From Ruminococcus sp. (GTDB lineage: Bacteria; Bacillota; Clostridia; Oscillospirales; Ruminococcaceae), in the NCBI GenBank assembly GCA_020861185.1, contig JAJBSV010000009.1:170072-234071 (forward strand): a stretch of 64,000 nt of DNA, written 5' to 3'. The first letter of the stretch is position 1. Each line of letters starts with the position of its first letter. This document shows, one piece after another, positions 33,312-43,737 of this stretch. The position numbers and the translations under genes are program-made. The notes under the pieces are model-generated. The model did no database searches, was not told the origin of the DNA, and saw nothing but the letters and a program-made list of their open reading frames with translations.

Positions 33312-34580
33312 ATGCTTACAGCAATAGTTGGAATCAACTGGGGCGACGAGGGAAAAGGCAGAATGGTTGACCTTCTGTCGAAGGACTTCGACATCATCTG
33401 CCGCTACCAAGGCGGCAACAACGCAGGACACACCGTTATCAACGAGAGAGGAAGCTTCGTTCTGAATCTTCTGCCATCTGGCATCTTCCACGAGACGGCT
33501 GTCAACGTCATGGGCGGAGGAATGGTCGTTGACCTTGAGCACCTTTGCCACGAAATGGCTTCCCTGCGTGAAAAAGGGATTGAGATAAGCCCCGATAACC
33601 TCAAAATCAGCGACAAAGCTACCATATGCCTGCCCTATCACAAGGAGCTCGACATCATGGAGGAGGATCGCCTTAAGGACAAGAAATTCGGCTCGACACG
33701 CAGAGGCATTGCTCCCGTTTATGCGGACAAGTACATGAAGAAGAGCTTAAGAATGAGCGATCTCCAGAACCCCGACACACTCGCAGAGAAGGTAAAAGAT
33801 ATCGTCGAGTGGAAGAACTTAACCTTCAAGGGCTATGGTCACGAGCTCATCAATGCCGATGAAATTTTGGCATGGCTCAAGAAGTACGGCGACGAGATTC
33901 TCCCATATGTCACTGACGTTTCCTCGTACCTCGAGAAGGCGGCTGACGACGGAAAGAACATCATGTTCGAGGCTCAGCTTGGAGCCCTCCGTGACATCGA
34001 CTACGGAATTTACCCCTATACCTCTTCTTCTCAGACTCTTGCCCACTATGCGCCCATCGGCGCCGGAATCCCCGGAAGAAAGCTTGACTGCTCTATCGGC
34101 ATCATGAAGGCATATTCGACCTGCGTCGGCGAGGGACCGTTCACAGCTGAAATGTTCGGCGAAGAGGCTGAGGCACTCAGAGCCGCAGGCGGAGAATACG
34201 GCGCCGCCACCGGAAGACCGAGACGTGTCGGACCCTTCGACGTTCCCGCTTCGAAGTACGGCGTAAGAGTTCAGGGCGCAGATTATCTCGTTCTTACCAA
34301 GTTAGACGTTCTTTCCTATATGCCGAAGATTCCCGTTTGCGTTCACTATGACGTTGACGGCGAAATCACCGACACCTTCCCGACAGGCGACAGACTCGAG
34401 CGTGCAAAGCCGGTCGTTGAATACGTCAAGGGCTTCGGCGACGTTTCAAAGTGCCGCAAGAAAGAGGATCTCCCCGAGGACGCCCTCAACTATATCCGCC
34501 TTATCGAGCACGCAGTCGGCTGCCCGATAAAGTACGTCTCGGTCGGTGCAGAAAGAGACGAATACATTACAATGTTCTGA
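33312..34580 (+). CDS. purA: Adenylosuccinate synthetase
   Basis: A 422-residue GTP-dependent ligase that makes adenylosuccinate from IMP and aspartate. The N-terminal G-x-N-W-G-D-E-G-K-G-R-M-V-D P-loop and Q-G-G-N-N-A-G-H-T are intact. The GTP-specificity segment T-K-L-D-V-L is near residue 333. It follows purB by 43 bp with an AAAGGAAAAGG ribosome site. Confidence 0.97.
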   Translation: MLTAIVGINWGDEGKGRMVDLLSKDFDIICRYQGGNNAGHTVINERGSFVLNLLPSGIFHETAVNVMGGGMVVDLEHLCHEMASLREKGIEISPDNLKISDKATICLPYHKELDIMEEDRLKDKKFGSTRRGIAPVYADKYMKKSLRMSDLQNPDTLAEKVKDIVEWKNLTFKGYGHELINADEILAWLKKYGDEILPYVTDVSSYLEKAADDGKNIMFEAQLGALRDIDYGIYPYTSSSQTLAHYAPIGAGIPGRKLDCSIGIMKAYSTCVGEGPFTAEMFGEEAEALRAAGGEYGAATGRPRRVGPFDVPASKYGVRVQGADYLVLTKLDVLSYMPKIPVCVHYDVDGEITDTFPTGDRLERAKPVVEYVKGFGDVSKCRKKEDLPEDALNYIRLIEHAVGCPIKYVSVGAERDEYITMF

Positions 34581-34593
34581 TAAACTACAGCAA

Positions 34594-34623
34594 GCGTTTA
34601 TCGGCTTTATTGCCGGTAAACGC
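34594..34623. other. Strong hairpin between purA and carA
   Basis: GCGTTTATCGGC pairs with GCCGGTAAACGC (one G-U), with a 6-nt loop and no T run. It could be a pausing, processing or regulatory element upstream of carAB; its function is not evident. Confidence 0.5.
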
Positions 34624-34655
34624 CTAACTGAAACATAAGGAGGCAAACTCTAGAT

Positions 34656-35759
34656 ATGAGAGAGTATGACCGCAAGTTAATTACGGAGGACGGAAGCGAA
34701 TACTTAGGCTACGGTTTCGGAAGCTCGGACGAACGAGTGCTGGAGCTTGTATTCAACACTTCCATGGTCGGCTATCAGGAGATAGTTTCCGATCCGTCCT
34801 ATACCGATCAGATGGTCGTTATGACCTATCCGATTATCGGAAGCTACGGAATTAACGACGACGACTTCGAGACGAAGTACCCTTCAATCGGGGCTTTGGT
34901 CGTTAGAGATTACAACGATATGCCGTCGAATTTCCGTTATATAAAGACACTTTCGGAGCTTCTGGAAGAGAACAATATCCCCGGTATCAGCGGAGTTGAC
35001 ACCCGTAAACTCACCCGCAGTATCCGCGATTTTGGCTCCCGCAGAGCTCTTATTACTGATATTTCCACAACCCTTGAAGAGGGCCTTGAAATCATCAGGA
35101 ACGTCCCCGTTCCCCACGATGCCGTTTCAAGAGTCAGCACAAAGAAGCGCTGGTATTCGAGAACCTCGAACCCGCAGTATAACGTCGTTGCACTCGACTG
35201 CGGAATCAAACTCAACATTGTTCGCTCCCTGAACCGTAAGGGTTGCAACGTCACCATTGTCCCCTACGACATTACTGCCGAAGAGGTCATTTTCATGAAG
35301 CCCGACGGAGTCTTCCTTTCGAACGGTCCCGGCGACCCGGAGGACGTCACCCCGGCGGTCGAGCTCGTCAAGGGGCTTCGGGGCAAGTATCCGATATTCG
35401 GCATCTGCCTCGGACATCAGGTTATATCTTTGGCATACGGTGCGAAGACATATAAACTCAAGTTCGGGCACCGCGGCGGAAACCACCCTGTGAAGAATCT
35501 TTCAACCGGAAAGCTCGAAATCACTTCCCAGAACCACAGCTACGCCGTCGACCCGAGTAGCCTTGAGGGCACCGGGCTTGAAGTCACGCACATAAATCTT
35601 CTTGACAACACCATCGAAGGCGTTGAGTGCAAGGAAGACAGAGTTTTCAGCGTCCAGTATCACCCGGAAAGTGCGCCCGGTCCCGAAGATTCCGGGTACC
35701 TGTTCGATAAATTCCTTGATTATATGAAGGAGGCGAAGCTAAATGCCGAAGAGAACTGA
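34656..35759 (+). CDS. carA: Carbamoyl-phosphate synthase, glutaminase small subunit
   Basis: A 367-residue class I glutamine amidotransferase subunit that supplies ammonia to CarB for carbamoyl phosphate (pyrimidines and arginine). The glutaminase half has F-G-I-C-L-G-H-Q with the nucleophile Cys, and Q-Y-H-P-E near the C-terminus. The N-terminal half carries [13 protein letters not shown]. Its last 17 bp overlap the carB start. Confidence 0.97.
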   Translation: MREYDRKLITEDGSEYLGYGFGSSDERVLELVFNTSMVGYQEIVSDPSYTDQMVVMTYPIIGSYGINDDDFETKYPSIGALVVRDYNDMPSNFRYIKTLSELLEENNIPGISGVDTRKLTRSIRDFGSRRALITDISTTLEEGLEIIRNVPVPHDAVSRVSTKKRWYSRTSNPQYNVVALDCGIKLNIVRSLNRKGCNVTIVPYDITAEEVIFMKPDGVFLSNGPGDPEDVTPAVELVKGLRGKYPIFGICLGHQVISLAYGAKTYKLKFGHRGGNHPVKNLSTGKLEITSQNHSYAVDPSSLEGTGLEVTHINLLDNTIEGVECKEDRVFSVQYHPESAPGPEDSGYLFDKFLDYMKEAKLNAEEN

Positions 35760-38700
35760 TATAAAGAAGGTTCTGGTTATAGGCTCTGGACCGATTGTAA
35801 TCGGACAAGCCGCGGAATTTGACTACGCCGGAACTCAGGCGTGCCTGGCTCTCAAGGAAGAGGGCTATGAGGTAGTGCTTGCCAACTCGAACCCCGCAAC
35901 CATCATGACCGACACCCTGATTGCGGACAAGGTTTATATGGAGCCGCTGACGCTCGAGTACCTCGCCCGTATCTGCCGCTATGAAAGACCCGACGCCATC
36001 GTCCCCGGAATCGGCGGACAGACGGGACTCAACCTTGCGATGCAGCTTGCCAAGAAGGGCGTTTTGCAGGAGTGCGAAATCGAGCTCCTTGGCACGGATG
36101 CCGAAAGCATCGAGTGCGCAGAGGACAGAGAAAAGTTCAAGGAGCTCTGCGAGAGCATCGGCGAGCCGGTTGTTCCCTCCGAGATTACATATTCAATCGA
36201 AGAAGGCTTGAAAGCCGCCGAGGATATCGGTTACCCCGTTATCTTAAGACCCGCATTCACACTCGGAGGCACAGGCGGAGGATTCGTCAATAACCCAGAA
36301 GAGATGAAGGTTATGATGAAGAACGCACTGGCGCTCTCCCCTGTCCATCAGGTTCTTGTCGAAAAGAGCATCAAGGGTTACAAAGAGATTGAATACGAGG
36401 TTATGCGCGACGCAAACGACACCGCCATTACTGTTTGTAACATGGAAAACCTCGACCCTGTCGGAATCCATACCGGCGACTCGATTGTAGTTGCACCGAG
36501 CCAGACGCTTACGAACAAAGAGTACCACATGCTCCGTAACAGTGCTCTCAAGATTATAAGAGCCTTGAAAGTAAAGGGCGGATGCAACGTCCAGTTTGCA
36601 CTCGACCCGCAGTCATTCAGATATTACGTTATAGAAGTAAACCCGAGAGTTTCGCGCTCGTCGGCACTCGCTTCCAAGGCGAGCGGTTACCCGATTGCGA
36701 GGGTTTCAGCGAAGATTGCGGTCGGCATGAACCTTGATGAGATTCAGCTCGTCAACACTCCCGCATGCTTCGAGCCGTCGCTCGACTATGTCGTCACGAA
36801 GATGCCGAGATTCCCGTTCGACAAGTTCGCAAGCGCTTCGAACGTCCTTTCAACTCAGATGAAGGCGACCGGAGAGGTCATGAGCGTCGGAAGAACGATG
36901 GAGGAGAGCCTTCTCAAGGCTATCCGTTCTCTCGAGGATGGCAAGAACCACATCCACATGGCGAAGTTTGACTCGGAGCATATGACCACCGACGAGCTCC
37001 TCGCCTATATCCGTGAAGGCACTGACGACAGAATCTACGCCATTTCACAGCTTATGTGGATGGGCGTCGACCACTCGAGAATCTGCAACATCACCGGAAT
37101 CGATATGTTCTTCCTCGATAAAATCAAGAATATTGTTGATTTTGAAAAAGAGCTTGAGGCTTCTCCTCATTCCGAAAAGCTCTTAAGAGAAGCGAAGAAG
37201 ATGGGCTTCTCCGACTCCTACATTGCGGAGCTCTGGAAGACCACCGAGGACGAGGTTTACGAAGAGCGTTGCAACGCAGATATCTATCCCGTCTACAAGA
37301 TGATAGACACCTGCGCAAGCGAGTTTGACAGCTATGTCCCCTACTTCTATTCGACCTACGAGGACGAGGAAGAGTCGATTGTTTCCGACAGAAAGAAGAT
37401 TATAGTCCTCGGCTCCGGTCCTATCCGAATCGGTCAGGGCGTTGAGTTCGACTATTCGACCGTTCACGCAATCAAGACCATCCGTGAAGCCGGCTATGAG
37501 GCTATCGTCATAAACAATAACCCCGAGACTGTTTCGACAGACTACACCACTGCGGACAAGCTCTATTTCGAGCCTCTGACCGTTGAGGACGTTATGAACG
37601 TCATCCATCACGAAAACCCGATCGGAGTTATCGCAACCTTGGGAGGGCAGACGGCAGTAAATCTGGCGGCTCCTCTTGCAAAGAGAGGTGTCAAGATTGT
37701 CGGAACCGACTGCGACGCCATCGAAAAGGCGGAGAACAGAGACGCATTCGACGCTGTTATCCGCAGCTTAGGAATTCCGAACCCGACGGGAGACGCAGTC
37801 ACCAATATCGAGGACGGCGTGAAGGTTGCCGAAAGAATCGGCTATCCCGTTCTTGTCAGACCGTCGTTCGTTCTCGGCGGAAGAGCGATGGAGATTGTTG
37901 CGACAGAGGAAATGCTCCGCCACTACCTCAAGAACGCCGTTGAGGTCGACGTTGACAAGCCGGTGCTCGTTGACAAGTACGTCATGGGCAAGGAGGTCGA
38001 AGTCGACGCGATATGTGACGGAGAGCAGGTATTCATCCCCGGAATCATGGAGCTGGTCGAGAGAACCGGCGTCCACTCTGGCGACAGCATGAGCGTTTAT
38101 CCGCCGTTCAGCATTTCGCAGACGGTTAAAGATACGATTAATGATTACACAACCCGTCTGGGACTCGGCATCGGCATAAAGGGACTCTTCAACATCCAGT
38201 TCATAGTCGACAAAGAGGACAACGTTTCGGTCATCGAAGTAAACCCGAGAGCATCAAGAAGCGTGCCGTTCCTCTCGAAGTCGACCGGCATAAATCTCGT
38301 AAGTGTTGCGACGAAGGTTATGCTCGGGCAGAGCCTCAAGGAGCAGGGCATCACCGACATGACTCCGAAGGAAAAGAGCCGTTGGTATGTCAAGGCTCCG
38401 GCGTTCTCCTTCGAGAAGCTCACCGGCATGGATTCTTACCTATCGCCTGAGATGAAGTCGACCGGCGAGGCTATCGGCTATGACGACAAGCTCAACCGCG
38501 CCGTCTACAAGGCACTTCAGGCTTCGGGCATCAAGATGAAGGAATACGGAACCGTTATCGTGACGGTTGCGGACGAAGATAAAGAAGAGGCTCTGCCGCT
38601 TATCAGAAGATTCTATAACCTCGGTTATAATATCGAAGCCACGGCAGGCACCGCGAAGTTCTTAAAACAGCACGGCATCAGGACCCGTGTCAAAGGCAAG

Positions 38701-38928
38701 ATAAGCGACGGAAGCGACGAGATTCTCGACTCAATCCGAGCCGGATATGTCAGCTACATCATCAACACCCGTGCGGTTCTCTCGGGCGTCCACTATGAGG
38801 ACGGCATCGAGATAAGACGTTGCGCCATCCAGAACGGCGTCACGACGTTTACTTCTCTTGATACAGTAAGAATTCTATTGGATGTACTCGAAGATATGAT
38901 TCCGCCGATTTCGACGATAGACGCTTAA
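35743..38928 (+). CDS. carB: Carbamoyl-phosphate synthase, large subunit
   Basis: A 1061-residue duplicated ATP-grasp enzyme. The N-terminal half makes carboxyphosphate and carbamate; the C-terminal half phosphorylates carbamate. Both halves show the dinucleotide-like opening ([13 protein letters not shown] and [12 protein letters not shown]) and the E-V-N-P-R metal motif. The last 130 residues are the allosteric MGS-like domain. Complete, no damage. The carA overlap implies coupled synthesis. Confidence 0.98.
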   Translation: MPKRTDIKKVLVIGSGPIVIGQAAEFDYAGTQACLALKEEGYEVVLANSNPATIMTDTLIADKVYMEPLTLEYLARICRYERPDAIVPGIGGQTGLNLAMQLAKKGVLQECEIELLGTDAESIECAEDREKFKELCESIGEPVVPSEITYSIEEGLKAAEDIGYPVILRPAFTLGGTGGGFVNNPEEMKVMMKNALALSPVHQVLVEKSIKGYKEIEYEVMRDANDTAITVCNMENLDPVGIHTGDSIVVAPSQTLTNKEYHMLRNSALKIIRALKVKGGCNVQFALDPQSFRYYVIEVNPRVSRSSALASKASGYPIARVSAKIAVGMNLDEIQLVNTPACFEPSLDYVVTKMPRFPFDKFASASNVLSTQMKATGEVMSVGRTMEESLLKAIRSLEDGKNHIHMAKFDSEHMTTDELLAYIREGTDDRIYAISQLMWMGVDHSRICNITGIDMFFLDKIKNIVDFEKELEASPHSEKLLREAKKMGFSDSYIAELWKTTEDEVYEERCNADIYPVYKMIDTCASEFDSYVPYFYSTYEDEEESIVSDRKKIIVLGSGPIRIGQGVEFDYSTVHAIKTIREAGYEAIVINNNPETVSTDYTTADKLYFEPLTVEDVMNVIHHENPIGVIATLGGQTAVNLAAPLAKRGVKIVGTDCDAIEKAENRDAFDAVIRSLGIPNPTGDAVTNIEDGVKVAERIGYPVLVRPSFVLGGRAMEIVATEEMLRHYLKNAVEVDVDKPVLVDKYVMGKEVEVDAICDGEQVFIPGIMELVERTGVHSGDSMSVYPPFSISQTVKDTINDYTTRLGLGIGIKGLFNIQFIVDKEDNVSVIEVNPRASRSVPFLSKSTGINLVSVATKVMLGQSLKEQGITDMTPKEKSRWYVKAPAFSFEKLTGMDSYLSPEMKSTGEAIGYDDKLNRAVYKALQASGIKMKEYGTVIVTVADEDKEEALPLIRRFYNLGYNIEATAGTAKFLKQHGIRTRVKGKISDGSDEILDSIRAGYVSYIINTRAVLSGVHYEDGIEIRRCAIQNGVTTFTSLDTVRILLDVLEDMIPPISTIDA

Positions 38929-39061
38929 ACCCCTCCACCGGCTGTCGCCGGTCCCCCTCCCCTTTCAGGGGAGGCTTTTTTGCTCTCGCAAAAGTTTGTG
39001 CAGAATACAAAAAGGCTCCCCTGAAAGGGGAGCTGGCGCCCGAAGGGCGACTGAGGGGTTT
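38927..39061. repeat. Large palindromic intergenic element (ACCCCTCC ... GAGGGGT)
   Basis: Terminal inverted repeats AAACCCCTC / GAGGGGTTT enclose hairpins CCGGC..GCCGG, CTCCCCT-TTC-AGGGGAG, its mirror CTCCCCT-GAA-AGGGGAG, and GGCGCCCGAAGGGCG. It starts inside the carB stop region and is followed by the pspC promoter. The left half is repeated at 29456-29504. Confidence 0.75.
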
Positions 39062-39076
39062 CCACTAATTTAACTC

Positions 39077-39105
39077 TTGCATTCCATAGCGTATCGTGCT
39101 ATAAT
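39077..39105 (+). promoter_or_regulatory. Promoter of the PspC-like gene
   Basis: TTGCAT (39077-39082), 17-bp spacer, TATAAT (39100-39105). Confidence 0.7.
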
Positions 39106-39143
39106 ATTGATACAAGAATATGATTCGAAAGCAGGTATCTTTC

Positions 39144-39341
39144 ATGAAAAAACTTTGTAAGGACAGAGAACACAAGATGCTTTGCGGCGTTTGCGCCGGA
39201 ATTGCTGAGTATTTTGGTATCGACCCGACTATAGTCAGAGTCGTCTGGGCTTTGGTAACTCTTATTCTCGCTCTCTTTGTCGGAATCATCGCATATATAG
39301 CTTGCGCTCTGATTCTTCCCGACAAGTCTAACGTCGAATAA
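39144..39341 (+). CDS. PspC-domain small membrane protein
   Basis: A 65-residue stand-alone PspC domain. The N-terminal M-L-C-G-V-C-A-G-I-A-E-Y-F-G-I-D-P motif is followed by one long membrane segment (about 30-58) and a short charged tail. PspC proteins take part in envelope stress responses in proteobacteria; in Firmicutes the small stand-alone version is common and of unclear role. ATG 39144 was preferred to ATG 39120 on fit to the domain start. Confidence 0.85.
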   Translation: MKKLCKDREHKMLCGVCAGIAEYFGIDPTIVRVVWALVTLILALFVGIIAYIACALILPDKSNVE

Positions 39342-39449
39342 GAAGCGCACTGAAATTTAATACTGTCAAAAACTGGGCATCGCCTGAAAATGGTCATGCC
39401 CTCTTAGAGTTGTATATTTAAAATAACTGACTGGAGGAATTCCACGGAA

Positions 39450-42400
39450 ATGAACATCTATCGTGCAGGTATAGACATTGGCAGCACGACCATAAAACTG
39501 GTCATTTTGGATGATGACAATAAAATAATTTTCGGCGAATACCGTCGCCATCAGGCACGGATTCAGCCTGCAATGAGCGAGCTGTTGACAGAGGCGAAAG
39601 AAAGACTTGGCGATTTCAAACTTCGGCTCAAGATTACCGGCTCGGGCTCAATAAATCTCGGCAAGGCACTTAATATTGGTTTCGTTCAGGAGGTCGCGGC
39701 GGTCGCTTCGGCGCTCGAGCTTGTAGCACCTCAGACGGACGTCGCAATCGAGCTCGGCGGCGAGGACGCAAAGATTATCTACTTCAAGGGCGGACTCGAG
39801 GAGAGGATGAACGGCGTTTGCGCCGGCGGAACCGGCTCGTTTATAGATCAGATGTCGGCACTTCTGCAAACCGATGCGGAGGGTCTTAATAATCTCGCCG
39901 CAAATTACCAGAGGCTTTATCCTATCGCCGCCCGATGCGGAGTTTTCGCGAAGACGGACATCCAGCCGCTCATAAACGAAGGTGCGGCGAAGGAGGACCT
40001 GGCGGCTTCGATTTTCCAGGCGGTTGTTACCCAGACCATCTCCGGTCTTGCATGCGGCAAGCCGATAAGAGGATGTGTTGCGTTCCTGGGAGGACCTTTG
40101 CACTTCCTCCCGGAGCTGAAAAAAGCTTTTATAAGAACACTTAAACTCACCCCCGAAAATGTCGTCGACCCGGACAATTCTCACTTGTTCGCCGCTATGG
40201 GTGCGGCACTTGAAGCTGGGGACGAAGTTCTCACCGACCCGGACGTCTTAATCGAGCGTCTGAAATCGGGAATCGAGATGGCGTTTGAACTCAAGAGGCT
40301 CGACCCATTATTCAAGGATGAAGAGGATTTCAGAGAATTCACCGAAAGACACACAAGAGCAGTTGTCAAGAAAGAGAAGCTCGAAAATTACAAGGGAAAT
40401 TGCTATTTAGGAATAGATGCCGGCTCGACCACGACGAAAATCGCCCTCATCGGCGAAGAGGGTCAGCTCCTCTATTCATACTATACATCAAATCAGGGTT
40501 CGCCCGTCAAGAGCTCCATCGAAGCCGTTTCGGATATGGGAAAGCACATGCCGGAAGGCGCAAAGATTGTCAGAGCCTGCTCGACCGGCTACGGCGAATC
40601 GCTCCTGAAATCTGCTTTTAACCTTGACGACGGCGAGGTCGAAACCATTGCGCACACCACTGCGGCGGCGTTCTTTAACCCCTCGGTTGACTGCGTCCTC
40701 GACATCGGCGGACAGGACATGAAGTGCATTAAGCTCAAGGACGGCTCGGTCGATACAATCCTTCTTAACGAAGCCTGCTCCTCAGGTTGCGGCTCGTTTA
40801 TCGAAAACTTCGCGCAGTCCCTCGGATACACGGCGCAGGAATTCGCCGAGAAGGCGCTTTATGCGAGGCACCCGATTGACCTCGGCACCAGATGCACGGT
40901 CTTCATGAACTCGAACGTGAAGCAAGCCCAAAAAGAGGGCGCAACGGTCGAGGACATCTCGGCGGGGCTCGCCTATTCCGTCATCAAGAACGCACTCTTC
41001 AAGGTTATCAAGCTTTCGAGCGCTCAGGAGCTGGGCTCATCTGTCGTCGTTCAGGGCGGAACCTTCATGAACAAGGCGGTTCTCAGGGCTTTCGAGAAGA
41101 TTTCCGGTGCGGACGCTATTTGTCCGGACATTGCCGGAATCATGGGCGCATTCGGTGCGGCTCTTATCGCCAAGGACCGCTACGACGGCACGGAAAGCTC
41201 GATGCTCCCGATTTCGGAAATCGAGAGCCTGACATATAAGACCGCCACGACCCACTGCCGTGGATGCTCGAACAGCTGTATGCTGACTATCAACACCTTC
41301 TCGGGAGGGAGAAGACACATCACCGGCAACCGCTGTGAAAAGGGGCTCGGGAACACCGCTTCCACCGACAAGGGTCCCAACATGATGGAATACAAGTACG
41401 AGCGCATCTTCGGCTATGAACCGCTTGAGAACCCGACCCGTGGCGTCATCGGCATCCCGAGAGTCCTCAACATGTACGAAAACTACCCGTTCTGGGCGAC
41501 GTTCTTCACGAAGCTCGGATTCAGGGTTGAGCTCTCGCCGAAATCGAGTCACAAGATTTACGAGCTCGGAATGGAGAGCATTCCCTCGGAGTCCGAGTGC
41601 TACCCGGCGAAGCTGTCGCACGGGCACGTCCAGTGGCTCATCGATAACGGCATCAAGACCATCTTCCACCCGTGCGTCTTCTATGAGCACATGGAGTCGA
41701 AGACAGCGCAGAACCACTATAACTGCCCCATCGTCATCTCGTATCCCGAGAACCTGAAGAACAACGTTGAGGGAGTTATCGACGGCGACGTCCGGCTCAT
41801 CCGTCCGTTCATCGCTTTCACGAGCGAGAAGACCGCCGCTGACAGACTTGTAGCTGTTTGCAAGGAAGAATGGAATATCTCCGAAAAAGAAGTAAGAGCC
41901 GCCGTTCACGAGGCTTGGGAAGAACAGCATAAGGCGAAGGCTGACATCCGAGCGAAAGGCGCCGAGATTCTCAAGTGGATGGAGGACAACCACCGCAAGG
42001 GAATTGTTCTTGCAGGGCGACCCTATCACGTCGACCCGGAAATCAACCACGGAATTCCCGAGATGATTGCTTCCTATGGCTTGGCAGTTCTCACCGAGGA
42101 CAGCCTTCCGAACGACTTCACGACCGACAGTCCGCTTCGCTCGAACGACCAGTGGGTGTTCCACTCGAGGCTATATGCCGCCGCCGAGTACATAAGAAAC
42201 CGCGACGACCTCGAGCTTATCCAGCTCAACTCGTTCGGTTGCGGACTCGATGCGGTCACGACCGACCAGGTTCAGGAAATCCTCAATGGCTCGAACAAGC
42301 TTTATACTGTATTGAAAATAGACGAGGTTTCCAATCTGGGAGCCGCTCGAATCAGAATAAGAAGCCTGCTTTCGGCGATGAATCAGCGTGATAGAAGCGG

Positions 42401-43697
42401 AATCAAGGCTATTCCCCGCACTGCCGCCTACAACAGAGCTACCTTCACGAAGAAGATGCGCGACGAGGGCTACACCATCATCGCGCCGCAGATGAGCCCG
42501 ATTCACTTTGACATAATCGAGCCGGTTGCGAAGAAGCACGGCTATAACCTCGTCGTCCTTGACAACGACAACCGCTCGGCTATCGACATAGGCTTGAAGT
42601 TCGTCAACAACGACGCTTGCTTCCCATCCATCACCGTTGTCGGGCAGATTATGGAGGCGGTGCTCTCCGGAAAGTACGACACCGACCACCTTGCCATCAT
42701 CATGACCCAGACGGGCGGATGCTGCAGAGCAAGCAACTATGTCGGATTCATAAGAAGGGCTCTTGAGAAAGTAAACCTCGGGCACATCCCTGTTATCTCA
42801 CTTAACGCCAACGGCATGGAGACGAACGAGGGCTTCAAGATGACGATTCCGTTCGTCCTTGACATGGCGAAGGCTATCGTTTATGGCGACCTGTTCATGA
42901 GGTGCCTTTACCGCACAAGACCTTATGAGCTCGAGGAGGGCTCGGCGAACAAGCTCCACGACAAGTGGCAGAAAATCGCCATTGATTCCCTCATCGACAA
43001 CGAAAACGGGATGTCATATAAGAAGGTCTGCCAGGGCATTGTCGATGCGTTCGACAACCTGCCGCTCGACCCGACTATTGTCAAGCCGAGGGTCGGCATT
43101 GTCGGCGAGATTCTTGTAAAATACATGCCGCTTGCGAACAATCATCTTGTAGACCTTCTCGAAAGCGAGGGTGCAGAGGCGGTTGTGCCGGACCTCATGG
43201 ACTTCATGAACTATAGCCTCTACAACGCCGTTTATAAGCACAGGTATCTCGGCACGCCGTATCGTTCGCAGTTTGTAAACGAAGCGGGCATCAAGGCAAT
43301 CAAGATGCTCCGCAAACCTGCAACAGATGCCCTCGAAAAGAGCAAGCGCTTTGAAGCTCCGAGCGACATCAGGCACGTCGCCGAGCTTGCGAAGCCGGTT
43401 ATCTCAATCGGCAACCAGTACGGCGAGGGCTGGCTCCTGACCGGCGAAATGGCGGAGCTCATCGAGATGGGCGTGCCGAACATCGTCTGCATTCAGCCGT
43501 TTGCCTGCCTCCCGAACCACGTCGTCGGCAAGGGTGCCATCAAGGCTTTAAAGAAGCTTTATCCCGAAGCGAACATAGTCGCAGTAGACTATGACCCCGG
43601 AGCGTCGGAGGTCAACCAGTTCAACCGCATCAAGCTGATGCTGACGTCTGCTCAGAAGGAAGCAGCGAAGAAGCAAGCCGAAAAAGTCAAGACATAA
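39450..43697 (+). CDS. Giant 2-hydroxyacyl-CoA dehydratase activase-like protein (BadF/HgdC-type ATPase x2 plus DUF2229)
   Basis: A 1415-residue fusion. Two ASKHA ATPase domains come first: I-D-I-G-S-T-T-I-K near residue 8 and I-D-A-G-S-T-T-T-K near 325. Each carries a cluster-binding Cys pair (N-G-V-C-A-G-G-T-G-S with A-R-C-G-V-F, then N-E-A-C-S-S-G-C-G-S with T-R-C-T-V-F). A C-R-G-C-S-N-S-C segment, a DUF2229 domain (G-I-P-R-V-L-N-M-Y) and an HgdB-like C-terminal part (Q-T-G-G-C-C-R-A-S) follow. HgdC-type activases drive one electron into dehydratases by ATP hydrolysis. The role of these fused giants is not established. GGAGG lies upstream; the gene stands alone. Confidence 0.87.
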   Translation: MNIYRAGIDIGSTTIKLVILDDDNKIIFGEYRRHQARIQPAMSELLTEAKERLGDFKLRLKITGSGSINLGKALNIGFVQEVAAVASALELVAPQTDVAIELGGEDAKIIYFKGGLEERMNGVCAGGTGSFIDQMSALLQTDAEGLNNLAANYQRLYPIAARCGVFAKTDIQPLINEGAAKEDLAASIFQAVVTQTISGLACGKPIRGCVAFLGGPLHFLPELKKAFIRTLKLTPENVVDPDNSHLFAAMGAALEAGDEVLTDPDVLIERLKSGIEMAFELKRLDPLFKDEEDFREFTERHTRAVVKKEKLENYKGNCYLGIDAGSTTTKIALIGEEGQLLYSYYTSNQGSPVKSSIEAVSDMGKHMPEGAKIVRACSTGYGESLLKSAFNLDDGEVETIAHTTAAAFFNPSVDCVLDIGGQDMKCIKLKDGSVDTILLNEACSSGCGSFIENFAQSLGYTAQEFAEKALYARHPIDLGTRCTVFMNSNVKQAQKEGATVEDISAGLAYSVIKNALFKVIKLSSAQELGSSVVVQGGTFMNKAVLRAFEKISGADAICPDIAGIMGAFGAALIAKDRYDGTESSMLPISEIESLTYKTATTHCRGCSNSCMLTINTFSGGRRHITGNRCEKGLGNTASTDKGPNMMEYKYERIFGYEPLENPTRGVIGIPRVLNMYENYPFWATFFTKLGFRVELSPKSSHKIYELGMESIPSESECYPAKLSHGHVQWLIDNGIKTIFHPCVFYEHMESKTAQNHYNCPIVISYPENLKNNVEGVIDGDVRLIRPFIAFTSEKTAADRLVAVCKEEWNISEKEVRAAVHEAWEEQHKAKADIRAKGAEILKWMEDNHRKGIVLAGRPYHVDPEINHGIPEMIASYGLAVLTEDSLPNDFTTDSPLRSNDQWVFHSRLYAAAEYIRNRDDLELIQLNSFGCGLDAVTTDQVQEILNGSNKLYTVLKIDEVSNLGAARIRIRSLLSAMNQRDRSGIKAIPRTAAYNRATFTKKMRDEGYTIIAPQMSPIHFDIIEPVAKKHGYNLVVLDNDNRSAIDIGLKFVNNDACFPSITVVGQIMEAVLSGKYDTDHLAIIMTQTGGCCRASNYVGFIRRALEKVNLGHIPVISLNANGMETNEGFKMTIPFVLDMAKAIVYGDLFMRCLYRTRPYELEEGSANKLHDKWQKIAIDSLIDNENGMSYKKVCQGIVDAFDNLPLDPTIVKPRVGIVGEILVKYMPLANNHLVDLLESEGAEAVVPDLMDFMNYSLYNAVYKHRYLGTPYRSQFVNEAGIKAIKMLRKPATDALEKSKRFEAPSDIRHVAELAKPVISIGNQYGEGWLLTGEMAELIEMGVPNIVCIQPFACLPNHVVGKGAIKALKKLYPEANIVAVDYDPGASEVNQFNRIKLMLTSAQKEAAKKQAEKVKT

Positions 43698-43702
43698 TAA
43701 AA

Positions 43703-43737
43703 CAACCGTAAGGATTTGCCCTTACGGTTGATTTTTT
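43703..43737. terminator. Terminator after the activase-like gene, shared with the convergent lipoprotein gene
   Basis: Perfect 11-bp stem CAACCGTAAGG / CCTTACGGTTG with a 5-nt loop, followed by ATTTTTT. Confidence 0.88.

Noticed and set aside
41037..42164. 375-codon minus-strand frame inside the activase-like gene
   Set aside because: Antisense to conserved domains of the 1415-residue protein, with low-quality composition and no start signal.
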